Shown: positions 25,543 to 34,429 of the stretch, one piece after another
How the letters are laid out: each line of letters opens with the position of its first letter
How positions within the stretch are numbered: the first letter of the stretch is position 1
Source: Peptoniphilaceae bacterium
GTDB taxonomy: Bacteria > Bacillota > Clostridia > Tissierellales > Peptoniphilaceae
Reading direction: 5' to 3'
Length of the DNA: 57,802 bases
Assembly (NCBI GenBank): GCA_910589545.1
Contig: CAJUSY010000002.1
Location: 1 to 57,802, forward strand
Notes under the pieces: model-generated
Seen by the model: only the letters and a program-made list of their open reading frames with translations
Databases searched by the model: none
Told to the model about the DNA's origin: nothing
Made by a program: the position numbers and the translations under genes

Positions 25543-25632
25543 TGGCGGAGAAAGTGGGATTCGAACCCACGTGGGAAATAATCCCAAACGCATTTCGAGT
25601 GCGCCCCGTTATGACCACTTCGATATTTCTCC
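25543..25632 (-). tRNA. tRNA-Ser (CGA)
   Basis: 90 nt with encoded CCA. Acceptor GGAGAAA/TTTCTCC, discriminator G, anticodon loop CTCGAAA (anticodon CGA), a long variable arm and T-arm GTGGG-TTCGAAT-CCCAC. The class II shape with a long variable arm fits serine. Confidence 0.95.
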
Positions 25633-25730
25633 AAATATAATAATATTATAGCACTTTTGTTGATTTAATCAAAAAATGTGTTTTTGTTTTATCTTTGATA
25701 TAATAATATTGAAATATAATTGGAGGAAAT

Positions 25731-26420
25731 ATGAAAATAATAGGACTTACACCACTTTACGATGTGGCAGAAAACAGACTTTTTATGCTTAGAAAATACA
25801 TTGAACTTATCGAAAGAAACGGAGCTTATGCAGTGATTCTTCCTTTCAATTCCGATAGAAAATTCTTGGAAGAAATCGTCGACAGATTGGACGGGATTGT
25901 GTTCACAGGTGGACTTGATGTGGCTCCATCATATTACAACGAAGACAAGATTTTGGAATGTGGAATTTCATCAAATGTACGCGATGAACTGGAATTTAAT
26001 TTGATGGATATTTGCTACAAAAAAGACATTCCAACATTGGGAATTTGTCGTGGACTACAAATAATGAATGTGTATTTAGGCGGAACTTTGTACCAGGATT
26101 TGAAAAAACAAAAGGACATCTCCATCATTCACTCCCAAGACAAACCATACAATGATTTGGTTCACGAGGTTACAAATTATGGAATGTTCAAGGAAAAATT
26201 TGGCGACAAGTTTTATGTGAATAGCCTTCATCATCAAGCAATCAAAAATGTGGCTGATGAATTAGAAGTATTACAAAAATCTTCTGATGATATAGTGGAA
26301 GCGGCATACGTTAAGGACAAGAAATTTTTCTTGGGAGTTCAATATCATCCCGAAATGGCGTTGGATACTTTGCCCCAAGGTCACGAAATTGTCAAAATAT
26401 TTTTGGATTCAATAAAATAG
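25731..26420 (+). CDS. Gamma-glutamyl-gamma-aminobutyrate hydrolase-like peptidase C26 (PuuD-like)
   Basis: 229 residues, class I glutamine amidotransferase fold. The nucleophile is Cys106 in GICRGLQIMN, and the His206/Glu208 pair lies in YHPE. It also has GIVFTGGLDVAP near residue 60. Such enzymes hydrolyse gamma-glutamyl amides. The exact substrate cannot be read from sequence. Single gene with its own terminator. Confidence 0.9.
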   Translation: MKIIGLTPLYDVAENRLFMLRKYIELIERNGAYAVILPFNSDRKFLEEIVDRLDGIVFTGGLDVAPSYYNEDKILECGISSNVRDELEFNLMDICYKKDIPTLGICRGLQIMNVYLGGTLYQDLKKQKDISIIHSQDKPYNDLVHEVTNYGMFKEKFGDKFYVNSLHHQAIKNVADELEVLQKSSDDIVEAAYVKDKKFFLGVQYHPEMALDTLPQGHEIVKIFLDSIK

Positions 26421-26437
26421 ATTCAAAAATATTATGT

Positions 26438-26464
26438 AAACCTGTGATTGTCACAGGTTTTTTT
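26438..26464 (+). terminator. Terminator of the peptidase C26 gene
   Basis: Stem AACCTGTGA/TCACAGGTT, 3-nt loop, then a T run. Confidence 0.85.
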
Positions 26465-26493
26465 GTTTTCCTAAAACTTAGGAACAAATCTTA

Positions 26494-26832
26494 TCAGAAT
26501 TTACGCTTATCGTTGACATAAGCTTGGTTGAAAATATTTCTGTCGATGTGAAGGAAATCCAATATTTCGTAACTTTTTGGATATCTTCCCGAAAGCACAA
26601 CTTTTCCATCTACAACTGTGATTGGAAGTTTCATTCCGTCATCAATTTTCTGTGCAATCCCCTGTTGTTCGAACATTTCGGGATTCTTGTTTAATTTGAA
26701 CCTGTCGACAACGACCTTCTTCGTTTTTAATTTCTGCAAGAAAAATGACAACATCACAGAATTTCTATTATCCATTTCGTTTTCGAACAAATTATTCTCA
26801 TCTACTTTGTTCTCAAAAATCATCATTTTCAT
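26494..26832 (-). CDS. ArsD-like protein lacking cysteines
   Basis: 112 residues. The C-terminal half matches the ArsD fold (LPITVVDGKVVLSGRYP), and the central MFEQQGIAQ segment fits the thioredoxin-like family. True ArsD metallochaperones carry metalloid-binding cysteines near residue 12 and often further pairs; this protein has no cysteine at all. No arsA, arsB or arsR genes are adjacent. It may have a different ligand or be a degenerate copy. Convergent with the peptidase C26 gene. Confidence 0.65.
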   Translation of the reverse strand: MKMMIFENKVDENNLFENEMDNRNSVMLSFFLQKLKTKKVVVDRFKLNKNPEMFEQQGIAQKIDDGMKLPITVVDGKVVLSGRYPKSYEILDFLHIDRNIFNQAYVNDKRKF

Positions 26833-26914
26833 ACTATCACCTATTATAATTATATCAGATAATTTTGAACTTTATTTGTGATAAAATAGTTGTAACAAAT
26901 TCAAGGAGATTACA

Positions 26915-27691
26915 ATGCAACTTTTAACTGAAACCCAAAGACAAACTTATTTGGAGATTTGGCACAGAGACAATGGAATATCAAGTTCTGGACTGAAAGT
27001 AATCGCATGTATATCCATGCTTATCAGTCACATTGTCCAATGCAATATGCTTCAAAAATTCAATATTTATCCTACGATGACACTCACATCATCTGATTGG
27101 AGAGTCACCGTTGGAGCGTTAATGCTTTTTATCGGAAGAATTGCATTTCCGATTTTCGCATTTTTGATCGTAAATGGAATGTTTCTAACCAGAAGCGTAG
27201 AAAAATACATAGTAAGGTTGTTTTCCTTTGCGATTATTTCGGAAATTCCTTTTGATTTGGCGATTAGTGGTGAAATGTTTGATTTTTATCACCAAAATGT
27301 GTTCTTCACGTTGGCACTTTCTGCATGTCTTATATTTGTCGTAGAAAAAATCGATAAATTTGACCAATCAAATTTAGTAAAGGCGATTTTCAAGCTAATT
27401 TCCGTAGCCATATTCTGTGTAATCGCCAATTACTACCACACAGATTATTCTATGCTTGGAATTTTAGCGGTGTTTTTGTTGTATTTGGGCTCATCTTCCA
27501 GAAGAAACACTTACATAGCGATATTGTTCGGGTATTTTTTCGAAGCGTATATGTATTTGTTCGTATATCTGTCGATTCCCATCATTCACTTTTACAACGG
27601 CAAAAAAGGCAACATCAACAAATGGGCATTCTACATTTTCTATCCTTCGCATTTGTTGTTGATTAGTTTTATTAGAGATGTCGTGTTGTAG
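26915..27691 (+). CDS. TraX-family membrane protein
   Basis: 258 residues with seven or eight predicted helices. TraX-type features: an early GLKVIACISMLISHIVQ, then GRIAFPIFAFLIVNG, an ISEIPFDLA segment, and a final FYPSHLLLISFIRD. In F plasmids TraX acetylates pilin; chromosomal homologues in Firmicutes are probably acyltransferase-like and of unknown target. It stands alone and is not part of the ICE. Confidence 0.85.
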   Translation: MQLLTETQRQTYLEIWHRDNGISSSGLKVIACISMLISHIVQCNMLQKFNIYPTMTLTSSDWRVTVGALMLFIGRIAFPIFAFLIVNGMFLTRSVEKYIVRLFSFAIISEIPFDLAISGEMFDFYHQNVFFTLALSACLIFVVEKIDKFDQSNLVKAIFKLISVAIFCVIANYYHTDYSMLGILAVFLLYLGSSSRRNTYIAILFGYFFEAYMYLFVYLSIPIIHFYNGKKGNINKWAFYIFYPSHLLLISFIRDVVL

Positions 27692-27750
27692 TTTGAATTT
27701 TAAGCTGAAATACATTAGAATTATATATTATACTTTTAATGGAGAATTTT

Positions 27751-28899
27751 ATGGAGAAAACTAAAAAACAAAGTGAAATTTCACTGGAATCTTTTGTGAC
27801 AATCGCTGTCGTTTTCGGACTTTTCGGCTACATTGCAAAAGTTATGGGTCTTGGCAATATGTTTAATACTTTGATGAAAACAGCGCACGATTTGCTGCTT
27901 AACACTGTGTTTTTCATAATGGCTATTGCGGTGTTGACTGGTGCTTTGTCCAAAATTCTAAGTGAGTTCGGGGTTATTGCACTAATCAACAAAATCATCA
28001 GCCCTATAATGAAACCACTTTACAATTTGCCTGGTGCTTCGGCACTTGGAATATTGACTACTTTTTTGTCGGATAATCCTGCTATTATCGGTCTTGTAAA
28101 GGACAAGGGATTTGCCAAATATTTCAAAAACTATCAGCTTCCTACGTTGTGCAATTTGGGAACATCATTCGGAATGGGATTTATCGTGTGGACTTTTATG
28201 TCTTCACTTGGAAATGGTACGGAATTTTTCAAGGCGGCGTCCCTCGGAGTTTTGGGAGCAGTCGTGGGATCTGTTGTTTCTGTAAGAATTATGATGCATT
28301 TTACGAAAAAATACTACGCAGATACAAACGATGAGATTGAATTTGAAGAAGAACAAATAATTGAAGAAAAAGAAGATTTGACTTTGATGGAGAGAATTTT
28401 GAATTCTATTCTTGAAGGAGGAAAATCGGGCGTGCAAGCTGGAATGGACATTATCCCTGGAGTTGTCGTGATTTGTACGTTGGTTATGATACTCACATCG
28501 ACAGGAACTGTTAAAAATTCAACTGTCATCTACACTGGAGCTGCCTACGAGGGAGTTGGTTTGATTCCAAAAATCGGCGCTGTGTTGAATCCTTTATTGA
28601 AACCATTGTTCGGTTTCAGCTCATCTGAATGCATCGCATTTCCTTTGACAGCTTTGGGAAGTGTCGGAGCAGCGCTTGGACTCGTTCCAAAATTATTGGA
28701 GAAAAATTTAATCACTGGAAATGATATCGCAGTTTTCACAGCCCTTGGAATGTGCTGGTCAGGATATTTGTCCACACATGTTGGAATGATGGACACATTA
28801 AACGCCAGAAAACTCGCACCAAAAGCAATTCTATCTCACACAATAGGAGGAATAGCAGCTGGAATTAGCGCACATTTCTTGTACTTATTATTAGGATAA
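27751..28899 (+). CDS. CD0519/CD1768-type membrane protein (gate/nucleoside-recognition-like)
   Basis: 382 residues from ATG 27751 (TGGAG 6 nt upstream). An in-frame ATG at 27739 sits inside that site. About nine membrane segments are arranged in two halves, each with the gate-domain-like pattern (ISPIMKPLYNLPGASALGIL and LNPLLKPLFGFSSSECIAF). These resemble nucleoside-recognition/spore-maturation-like membrane proteins. A transport role is inferred; the substrate is unknown. Confidence 0.75.
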   Translation: MEKTKKQSEISLESFVTIAVVFGLFGYIAKVMGLGNMFNTLMKTAHDLLLNTVFFIMAIAVLTGALSKILSEFGVIALINKIISPIMKPLYNLPGASALGILTTFLSDNPAIIGLVKDKGFAKYFKNYQLPTLCNLGTSFGMGFIVWTFMSSLGNGTEFFKAASLGVLGAVVGSVVSVRIMMHFTKKYYADTNDEIEFEEEQIIEEKEDLTLMERILNSILEGGKSGVQAGMDIIPGVVVICTLVMILTSTGTVKNSTVIYTGAAYEGVGLIPKIGAVLNPLLKPLFGFSSSECIAFPLTALGSVGAALGLVPKLLEKNLITGNDIAVFTALGMCWSGYLSTHVGMMDTLNARKLAPKAILSHTIGGIAAGISAHFLYLLLG

Positions 28900-28903
28900 A
28901 AAA

Positions 28904-28940
28904 ATCCAACTTTACTATGAATCAGTAAAGTTGGATATTT
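28904..28940. terminator. Bidirectional terminator between convergent genes
   Basis: Perfect 13-bp stem ATCCAACTTTACT/AGTAAAGTTGGAT with a 7-nt loop, flanked by A and T runs. Confidence 0.88.
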
Positions 28941-29480
28941 TTATTTGATTAGTTTGGATAGTGTTTTAAATTCAGGACTTCCTGCCCTCTTCAAAATATC
29001 GAAAATCAAAGTTTCAGAATTTATAACCAAACAATTCATTTCCCTAAAATTTGCTATAGCATTCATTTTGTTTTCCACACGTCTACTTGTAACGCAATCT
29101 TCAAGCACAATGATTTTGTAATCATCAATCAAATCTCTGATAGTTTGGTAAACACAAATGTGTGTTTCCGCTCCGACAACCACGATTTGTTTCCTTCCAG
29201 TTTTTTCGATTTCATTCATAACATCATCAAGCTTTGCAGTAAAATCTACCTTGTCGAACACCTTCGTTTCGTATTCTTTCAAACATTCTACAGTATCTCC
29301 AAGTCCTTTCGGATATTGACGTGTCGTAATCACAGGAATGTCGTATATTTTCGCCATCTCCAACACAGCCTTCGTGTGATTAAGCACATATTCATTGTCA
29401 TGAAGAACAGGCACCAATTTTTCTTGCAAATCAATCAACAAAATTATCATATCGTCTTTGTTCACATTAAACTTTTCCAT
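28941..29480 (-). CDS. Isochorismatase-like cysteine hydrolase
   Basis: 179 residues with the family triad: Asp17 in LLIDLQEKL, Lys77 in FDKVDF and nucleophile Cys109 in GAETHICVYQT. The cis-peptide-associated VGAETHIC context is standard. Likely an amidase or nicotinamidase-like enzyme of unspecified substrate. Located downstream of the SsuABC-like importer but separated from it by a terminator at 29505. Confidence 0.88.
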   Translation of the reverse strand: MEKFNVNKDDMIILLIDLQEKLVPVLHDNEYVLNHTKAVLEMAKIYDIPVITTRQYPKGLGDTVECLKEYETKVFDKVDFTAKLDDVMNEIEKTGRKQIVVVGAETHICVYQTIRDLIDDYKIIVLEDCVTSRRVENKMNAIANFREMNCLVINSETLIFDILKRAGSPEFKTLSKLIK

Positions 29481-29504
29481 ATCTCACCTCAAAACTATCA
29501 TACC

Positions 29505-29534
29505 ATAAAAAAAGCACGCAATTAAACGTGCTTT
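29505..29534 (-). terminator. Terminator of the SsuABC-like operon
   Basis: Stem AAAGCACG/CGTGCTTT, 8-nt loop, T run on the minus strand. It begins 4 nt beyond the permease stop. Confidence 0.85.
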
Positions 29535-29537
29535 GAT

Positions 29538-30296
29538 TTAAATAGTCCAGCTTAGAATTCTTTTTTTGATTAGTTCAAATATTTGCATTACAACAACTAA
29601 AACTATAACCAAAAATATAAATCCTACCCAAGCATGATTAAACAATCCAAAATCAGTGTATTTTTTTACGAAAAATCCCATTCCGTATTTTGAGCCATAC
29701 ATTTCAGCATAAACCAACATCACAAATGTACTTCGTAACGAACTCACAAATCCAGCTAATATAGATGGACTTGCTGCAGGAAGAATAACTTTTACAAGTC
29801 TATCAAATCCCTTGATTTCTAATGTCTTCGCCTTATCCAAATACCTTTTGTCGATTGTCATTATTCCAGTGATTGTCGCAAAAATCGTAGTCCACACTGT
29901 TCCGTAAATTATCAAAAACAATGATGCCGACCACAAATTCGGTGCCAACATTAGTACAAATGGCGACAACAAAATCGATGGGATAACACTAAACGCATAA
30001 ATAACTGGGTGGAAAATTTCTCTTAATCTTTCGCTCATTCCTAGTAATGTTCCCAATCCAATCGCAATTATCAACGATAAAACGATGGATGGAATCATTA
30101 ACCCAAATGATGAAAACATATTAATCAATAAAACTGATTTGTCTTCGTGAAAAGCTTGCGCTATTGATTCTTTACTCGGAAAAAGGTAAGGATTAACCAT
30201 GTGATTATCCGTCAAAAATATATACACAACTATTAATGATAAGAATATCAGCAAGGTAATCCAATATTTTCGAATAAATTCTTTTACCCTATCCAA
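29538..30296 (-). CDS. ABC importer permease (SsuC/TauC-like)
   Basis: 252 residues, six predicted helices, with the binding-protein-dependent transport EAA-type loop around TLEIKGFDRLVKVILPAASP. It begins with TTG, preceded by AGAGG. It sits 9 nt after the substrate-binding protein gene. It belongs to the nitrate/sulfonate/taurine importer class. The paired ATPase gene is damaged. Confidence 0.9.
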   Translation of the reverse strand: MDRVKEFIRKYWITLLIFLSLIVVYIFLTDNHMVNPYLFPSKESIAQAFHEDKSVLLINMFSSFGLMIPSIVLSLIIAIGLGTLLGMSERLREIFHPVIYAFSVIPSILLSPFVLMLAPNLWSASLFLIIYGTVWTTIFATITGIMTIDKRYLDKAKTLEIKGFDRLVKVILPAASPSILAGFVSSLRSTFVMLVYAEMYGSKYGMGFFVKKYTDFGLFNHAWVGFIFLVIVLVVVMQIFELIKKRILSWTI

Positions 30297-30305
30297 AACA
30301 AACCT

Positions 30306-31427
30306 CTATTTGTCGTTTTCTTCAAAGAATTTTTCTAAGCTTTCGTAGAATTTCGGATCTTCTTTTCCGTATTTTTCTTTAGTTTCTTCTAAAGCTTGTT
30401 TGTACAAATCTGTATTGATTTTATCTTCAATATTAATTGATTTAGCTTTTGCATCTAAGAAATTAGTCTTATCCAAAATATCCCAAGCTCTGATAACACC
30501 TTTTTTCAATGGGTCAATGTGAACATCGTAGTGTTCGTCAAGCATGTAAGCTGCTACAAATGCATCGTCAGCTTTAATTTGTTTTGCTAACATGTGAACA
30601 GCTTCTTGTTTGTTGCTTTCATAATATTGTTGTGCTCTGATTAAAGCTCTTAAAATAGCCTTAACAGTGTCTGGATTTTCGTTGATGTATTTTGTCTTGG
30701 CTACCAATCTACAACAAGAATAGTTAGGCATTACATCACTTTGGTAAGTAACCACTTCAATGTCTTTCATGTTTTTAACTGCTTGGTTTTGTTGAGTTCC
30801 TAAAAGTGCGTAATCAACATCTCCTCTAACAACAGCTGCCATTGCATCATTGTATTTTGTGATTTGTACCCAATCAACTTCCTTCAATGGATCTTTTACT
30901 CCTGCATCCATCAATGCACCAGTAAATGCGTAGTATTGTGGGTTAATTGCTGCTTTCTTACCAACTAAATCAGTTATTCCATTCCATTTAGTTCCTTTTT
31001 TAGCGATAACAGGCATTGCACCATTTAACATATGACCACCGAAAATTGTCAAATCTACACCAGCTGAAATTTGTTGAAGTGGATTTGAAGTACCGGCGTT
31101 TGATACAACATCAACTTTGTCTGATGCTAAAAGAGATAACGCATCAGCATTTTCTGTAGCAAATACAGGTTCAATTTTGATTCCTTCGTCTTTGAAGAAA
31201 CCTTTTTGTTCAGCAATAGTTACCAATACATTACCACTTGTTCCGTAATTCCATTTAACTACAGTTTCTTCCTTCTTATCATTAGAAGAAGAATCCTTTG
31301 AAGTTTCTTCCTTCTTTTCTTCTGTCTTATTTTGTGTTTCATTGTCTTTTTTATCGTTGTTATTAGAACATGAAGCAAATACTAAGCAAAAAATAAGACT
31401 CATTACAATCAATAATTTCTTTTTCAT
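30306..31427 (-). CDS. Substrate-binding lipoprotein (SsuA/NMT1-like)
   Basis: 373 residues from ATG 31427 (GGGGG 5 nt upstream). Signal peptide with lipobox VFASCSNNN, an Asp/Lys/Ser-rich linker (to about 65), then a periplasmic-binding fold: FFKDEGIKIEPVF, VDVVSNAGTSNPLQQ. These are typical of proteins binding sulfonates, nitrate or thiamine precursors. The ligand is not predictable here. Confidence 0.9.
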   Translation of the reverse strand: MKKKLLIVMSLIFCLVFASCSNNNDKKDNETQNKTEEKKEETSKDSSSNDKKEETVVKWNYGTSGNVLVTIAEQKGFFKDEGIKIEPVFATENADALSLLASDKVDVVSNAGTSNPLQQISAGVDLTIFGGHMLNGAMPVIAKKGTKWNGITDLVGKKAAINPQYYAFTGALMDAGVKDPLKEVDWVQITKYNDAMAAVVRGDVDYALLGTQQNQAVKNMKDIEVVTYQSDVMPNYSCCRLVAKTKYINENPDTVKAILRALIRAQQYYESNKQEAVHMLAKQIKADDAFVAAYMLDEHYDVHIDPLKKGVIRAWDILDKTNFLDAKAKSINIEDKINTDLYKQALEETKEKYGKEDPKFYESLEKFFEENDK

Positions 31428-31474
31428 AAGTACCCCCATAAAATTTTATTTAAATAAACTAAATCAATAGTCTA

Positions 31475-32186
31475 CTATAATTTATTTGAAATATCCTCAT
31501 TAATCTTTTTAATCAAAAGATTCCTAAGCTCAATAGTTTTCTTATCGTTGAATTGATTTTCCCTAGTCATAACAGTAGACTTATCCAACTTCAAATCAAA
31601 AATAATCTTGCTGGGAGATTGTCCCAAAACTACAATTCTGTTTGCCAACAAAATAGCCTCGTCAACATCATGTGTTACAAAAAACACAGTTTTCTTCTGA
31701 TCCTCATTATTATATAGATTAATAATTAAATCCTGAAGATTCGCCCTAGTAACAGCATCAATAGCTCCAAATGGTTCATCCATCAAAAGCACTGGAGAAT
31801 CAAGTGAAAAAGCTTGTGCAATCGCACACCTTTGTTGCATACCACCTGTTTTTGGTTTCAGACTTTGATTTGTCTGGATATTTTTGTTTCAATGCCAACG
31901 AAATATTATCACCAGCACTAAACCATGGAAATAATCCATAATCTTGAAATACTACAGCCCTATCAAGTCCTGCCTCTTTGATTTCTGTGTCATTTAATTT
32001 TATAGATCCATATGTAGGCATCTCCAAACCAGATAAAAGCCTAAGAATAGTACTCTTGCCACATCCTGATTTTCCCAAAATGCACACAAATTCTCCAGAA
32101 TCAACCTCTAAATTTAATCCTTCCAAAATCTTCCTAGAATTATTCTCGTAAGAAAATCCCAAATTTTCTACAGTAATATAACTCAT
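31475..32186 (-). pseudogene. ABC ATPase of the SsuABC-like importer, internal deletion with frameshift
   Basis: The 5' part encodes Walker A GKSGCGKS, the Q-loop VVFQDYGLFPWF and the helical domain up to SKSETK. The 3' part, in another frame, encodes GGMQQRCAIAQAF, Walker B VLLMDEPFGAID and the H-loop FVTHDVDEA. About 25-30 residues that should join them (to the LSGGM signature) are missing at 31846-31855, with loss of frame. Both flanking parts are otherwise well conserved, so the damage looks recent. Without another ATPase the importer is inactive. Confidence 0.85.
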
Positions 32187-32594
32187 TTAGCACCTGCTTG
32201 ATAAATATTTTTCTATCTCATAAATTTACTTATCTAGTCTATCACGTTTCAATGATTTGTCATCTTTTACGAAAATCATTTATAAATTTAGTCTATGAAT
32301 TATTTATTATTTTTATTTTATTAAAATACCTAAAATTGAACTTATACTCCTTAAATTCATGATTTTACTTATATTTATAAATTAACTTCCTATTTTTCTA
32401 GGATTTTTCGCTATATTTTTCATCATTTATTTAAAATCACAATAAATATTCCTTAATATTTTTACATAAATTTGTCGTTTTTCTTTCTTATACACATGAA
32501 AAAAAGCCACAGATAATGAATATCTGTAGCTTAAAATAAAATAAGAATCTATTTTTGTTTCAAATTATGCTTTATTTATTTAAAATTTCAATAA
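32187..32594. other. 408-bp AT-rich intergenic region
   Basis: Between the divergently unrelated importer operon (reading left) and the YkvA-like gene terminator. Apart from the hairpin at 32498-32532 I see no gene or riboswitch signature; it presumably holds the importer promoter. Confidence 0.6.
32498..32532 (-). terminator. Terminator of the YkvA-like gene
   Basis: Stem AAGCCACAGATA/TATCTGTAGCTT (11 of 12 paired), 5-nt loop, T run on the minus strand. Confidence 0.75.
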
Positions 32595-32948
32595 CTATTT
32601 CACCACATTTTTGTAAATCAAAAAGCTTATCAATAGTAATATCCCTACTCCTGCGACTATTCCAACTATTTTTAGTTTGGAGTTTAGTTGTTCTGCTTTT
32701 TCTTCACTGGTGTCGATGATGTCTTCGGGGATGAATTTCTTTGCGACCATCATTAATGATGGAGCGAGTATTAAATCATCCAATATTCCCAATCCAGCGA
32801 CGAAATCTGGCACGAAATCCACAGGGCTTACTACGTAAAGCACTGACAATGCCAATACTATTTTAGACAATAATGGTGTTTGTTTATTAAAAAATGCATA
32901 CCACAATGTTGGTATTTCGTTCTTCAATCCTAATAATTTTTTAATCAT
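32595..32948 (-). CDS. YkvA/DUF1232 family small membrane protein
   Basis: 117 residues. The DUF1232 core is LYVVSPVDFVPDFVAGLGILDDLIL, including the hallmark SPxDxxPD. A C-terminal membrane helix (about 92-112) follows. The function of the family is unknown. Good ribosome site (GAGGTGAG). Confidence 0.9.
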   Translation of the reverse strand: MIKKLLGLKNEIPTLWYAFFNKQTPLLSKIVLALSVLYVVSPVDFVPDFVAGLGILDDLILAPSLMMVAKKFIPEDIIDTSEEKAEQLNSKLKIVGIVAGVGILLLISFLIYKNVVK

Positions 32949-33013
32949 TAACTCACCTCAAATATATTATACCATACATTGCACAATATATCGTATTACA
33001 TAATAGTTACAAT

Positions 33014-34291
33014 TTATTTTTTGATTTTTCCTATTAATCCTCCAATGACTGCTGGGATTATCCAAATAAAGCTTTTGATTTGCACTGGAAATACTGATTC
33101 GATTGTTTTCAACAAACCGAAATCCAATTCGAATCCGTTAAGTAGTACTATAATTGCGTAAATCGACACTCCGATTATGGATCCTAATTTTACGTTTCGT
33201 GAAAATGTATTTTGTTTGAACAAATTCAAGAAAATCAAAACTATTGCCACAGGATATATTGCTGTCAAAAATGGCGCTGAGATTTTCAAGATTTTTTCGA
33301 CTCCAACTACTGCGAAGAACGCACTGAAAACTGTGGAAATTATTATGATTACATCGTACGACATCACTCCATTTGTTTTATCTTTAAGCATGTCTCCGAA
33401 GAATTGTCCGACTGTCGATGTAAGTCCAATCGCTGTTGTGAGGCAAGCCAATGCCATTGCAACGCAGATTAATACTTTGCCTAACATTCCTAAATGTTGG
33501 TAGCAAATGTATAGCAACAAATCAACTCTTTCGACATTTCCTAGGTTGAACTTTGATGTGGCAGCTCCGAGGTAAATCAATCCTCCGTATACGAAGCAAA
33601 GTCCTATAGCTGCTATGATTGACGCTTTTATTGTGTATTGTTTGATAGTTTTGTCATCTGTAATTCCATTGGACACAAATCCTTTGGTAACTACAATTGC
33701 AAATACTAATGATGCCAACGCATCCATTGTTTGATATCCTTCTTCAAAGCTTGATTGGAAGACTTGAATTTGATATGTATTCACAGGCGTTGCAACGGGA
33801 GATATTATTCCTTTGAAAATAATCACCACAAGAGTTGCAATCAACAACGGCGTCAAAATTTTTCCCAAATTATCTATTATGCTACTTGGTTTTCTGACGA
33901 ATAAATACACACAAACAAAAAATACTACCGTGAGCAAAACAGAATTTGCTCCTTTGAAAAATCCTTTTTGAATTATTTCTACTGTTGTTGCTGCAGTCCT
34001 TGGAATTGCAAGTCCCGGTCCTATCGCAAGCATAATTATAGTTGAGAATATTAGTGAGAATCTCGGACTTATGGTGTTGCCGATTTTTTCAATTGTTGCG
34101 CCGCTTTTTGTCGCTGCGAGTAATCCTAAGAACACAAGCCCTACAGCGCTAAGTAAAAATCCCATTGTAGCTATCAAATACTGATTTCCTACTTTGTTAC
34201 CCAAGAACGGAGGAAATATCAAATTCCCCGCTCCAAAAAACATTGAAAATAGTGCAAACCCACTAACAAGTATTAATTTCTTATTTTTCAT
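33014..34291 (-). CDS. brnQ: Branched-chain amino acid:cation symporter BrnQ
   Basis: 425 residues, twelve predicted membrane helices. The N-terminus GFALFSMFFGAGNLIFPPFLG is the BrnQ signature (seen as SMFFGAGNLIFPP). The length is usual for LIVCS-family carriers that import Leu, Ile and Val with Na+ or H+. Monocistronic. Confidence 0.95.
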   Translation of the reverse strand: MKNKKLILVSGFALFSMFFGAGNLIFPPFLGNKVGNQYLIATMGFLLSAVGLVFLGLLAATKSGATIEKIGNTISPRFSLIFSTIIMLAIGPGLAIPRTAATTVEIIQKGFFKGANSVLLTVVFFVCVYLFVRKPSSIIDNLGKILTPLLIATLVVIIFKGIISPVATPVNTYQIQVFQSSFEEGYQTMDALASLVFAIVVTKGFVSNGITDDKTIKQYTIKASIIAAIGLCFVYGGLIYLGAATSKFNLGNVERVDLLLYICYQHLGMLGKVLICVAMALACLTTAIGLTSTVGQFFGDMLKDKTNGVMSYDVIIIISTVFSAFFAVVGVEKILKISAPFLTAIYPVAIVLIFLNLFKQNTFSRNVKLGSIIGVSIYAIIVLLNGFELDFGLLKTIESVFPVQIKSFIWIIPAVIGGLIGKIKK

Positions 34292-34429
34292 GATTACCTC
34301 TGTATAAATATTGTAAAATTTTATTAGTTCTTACAATTCTACCACAATTTCTTCCAGATAACAACTTTTTTCTAAAAAACAAACTTGTGCGAATGTTTGT
34401 TTTATTATAAAATACGAATAGGTGATACT

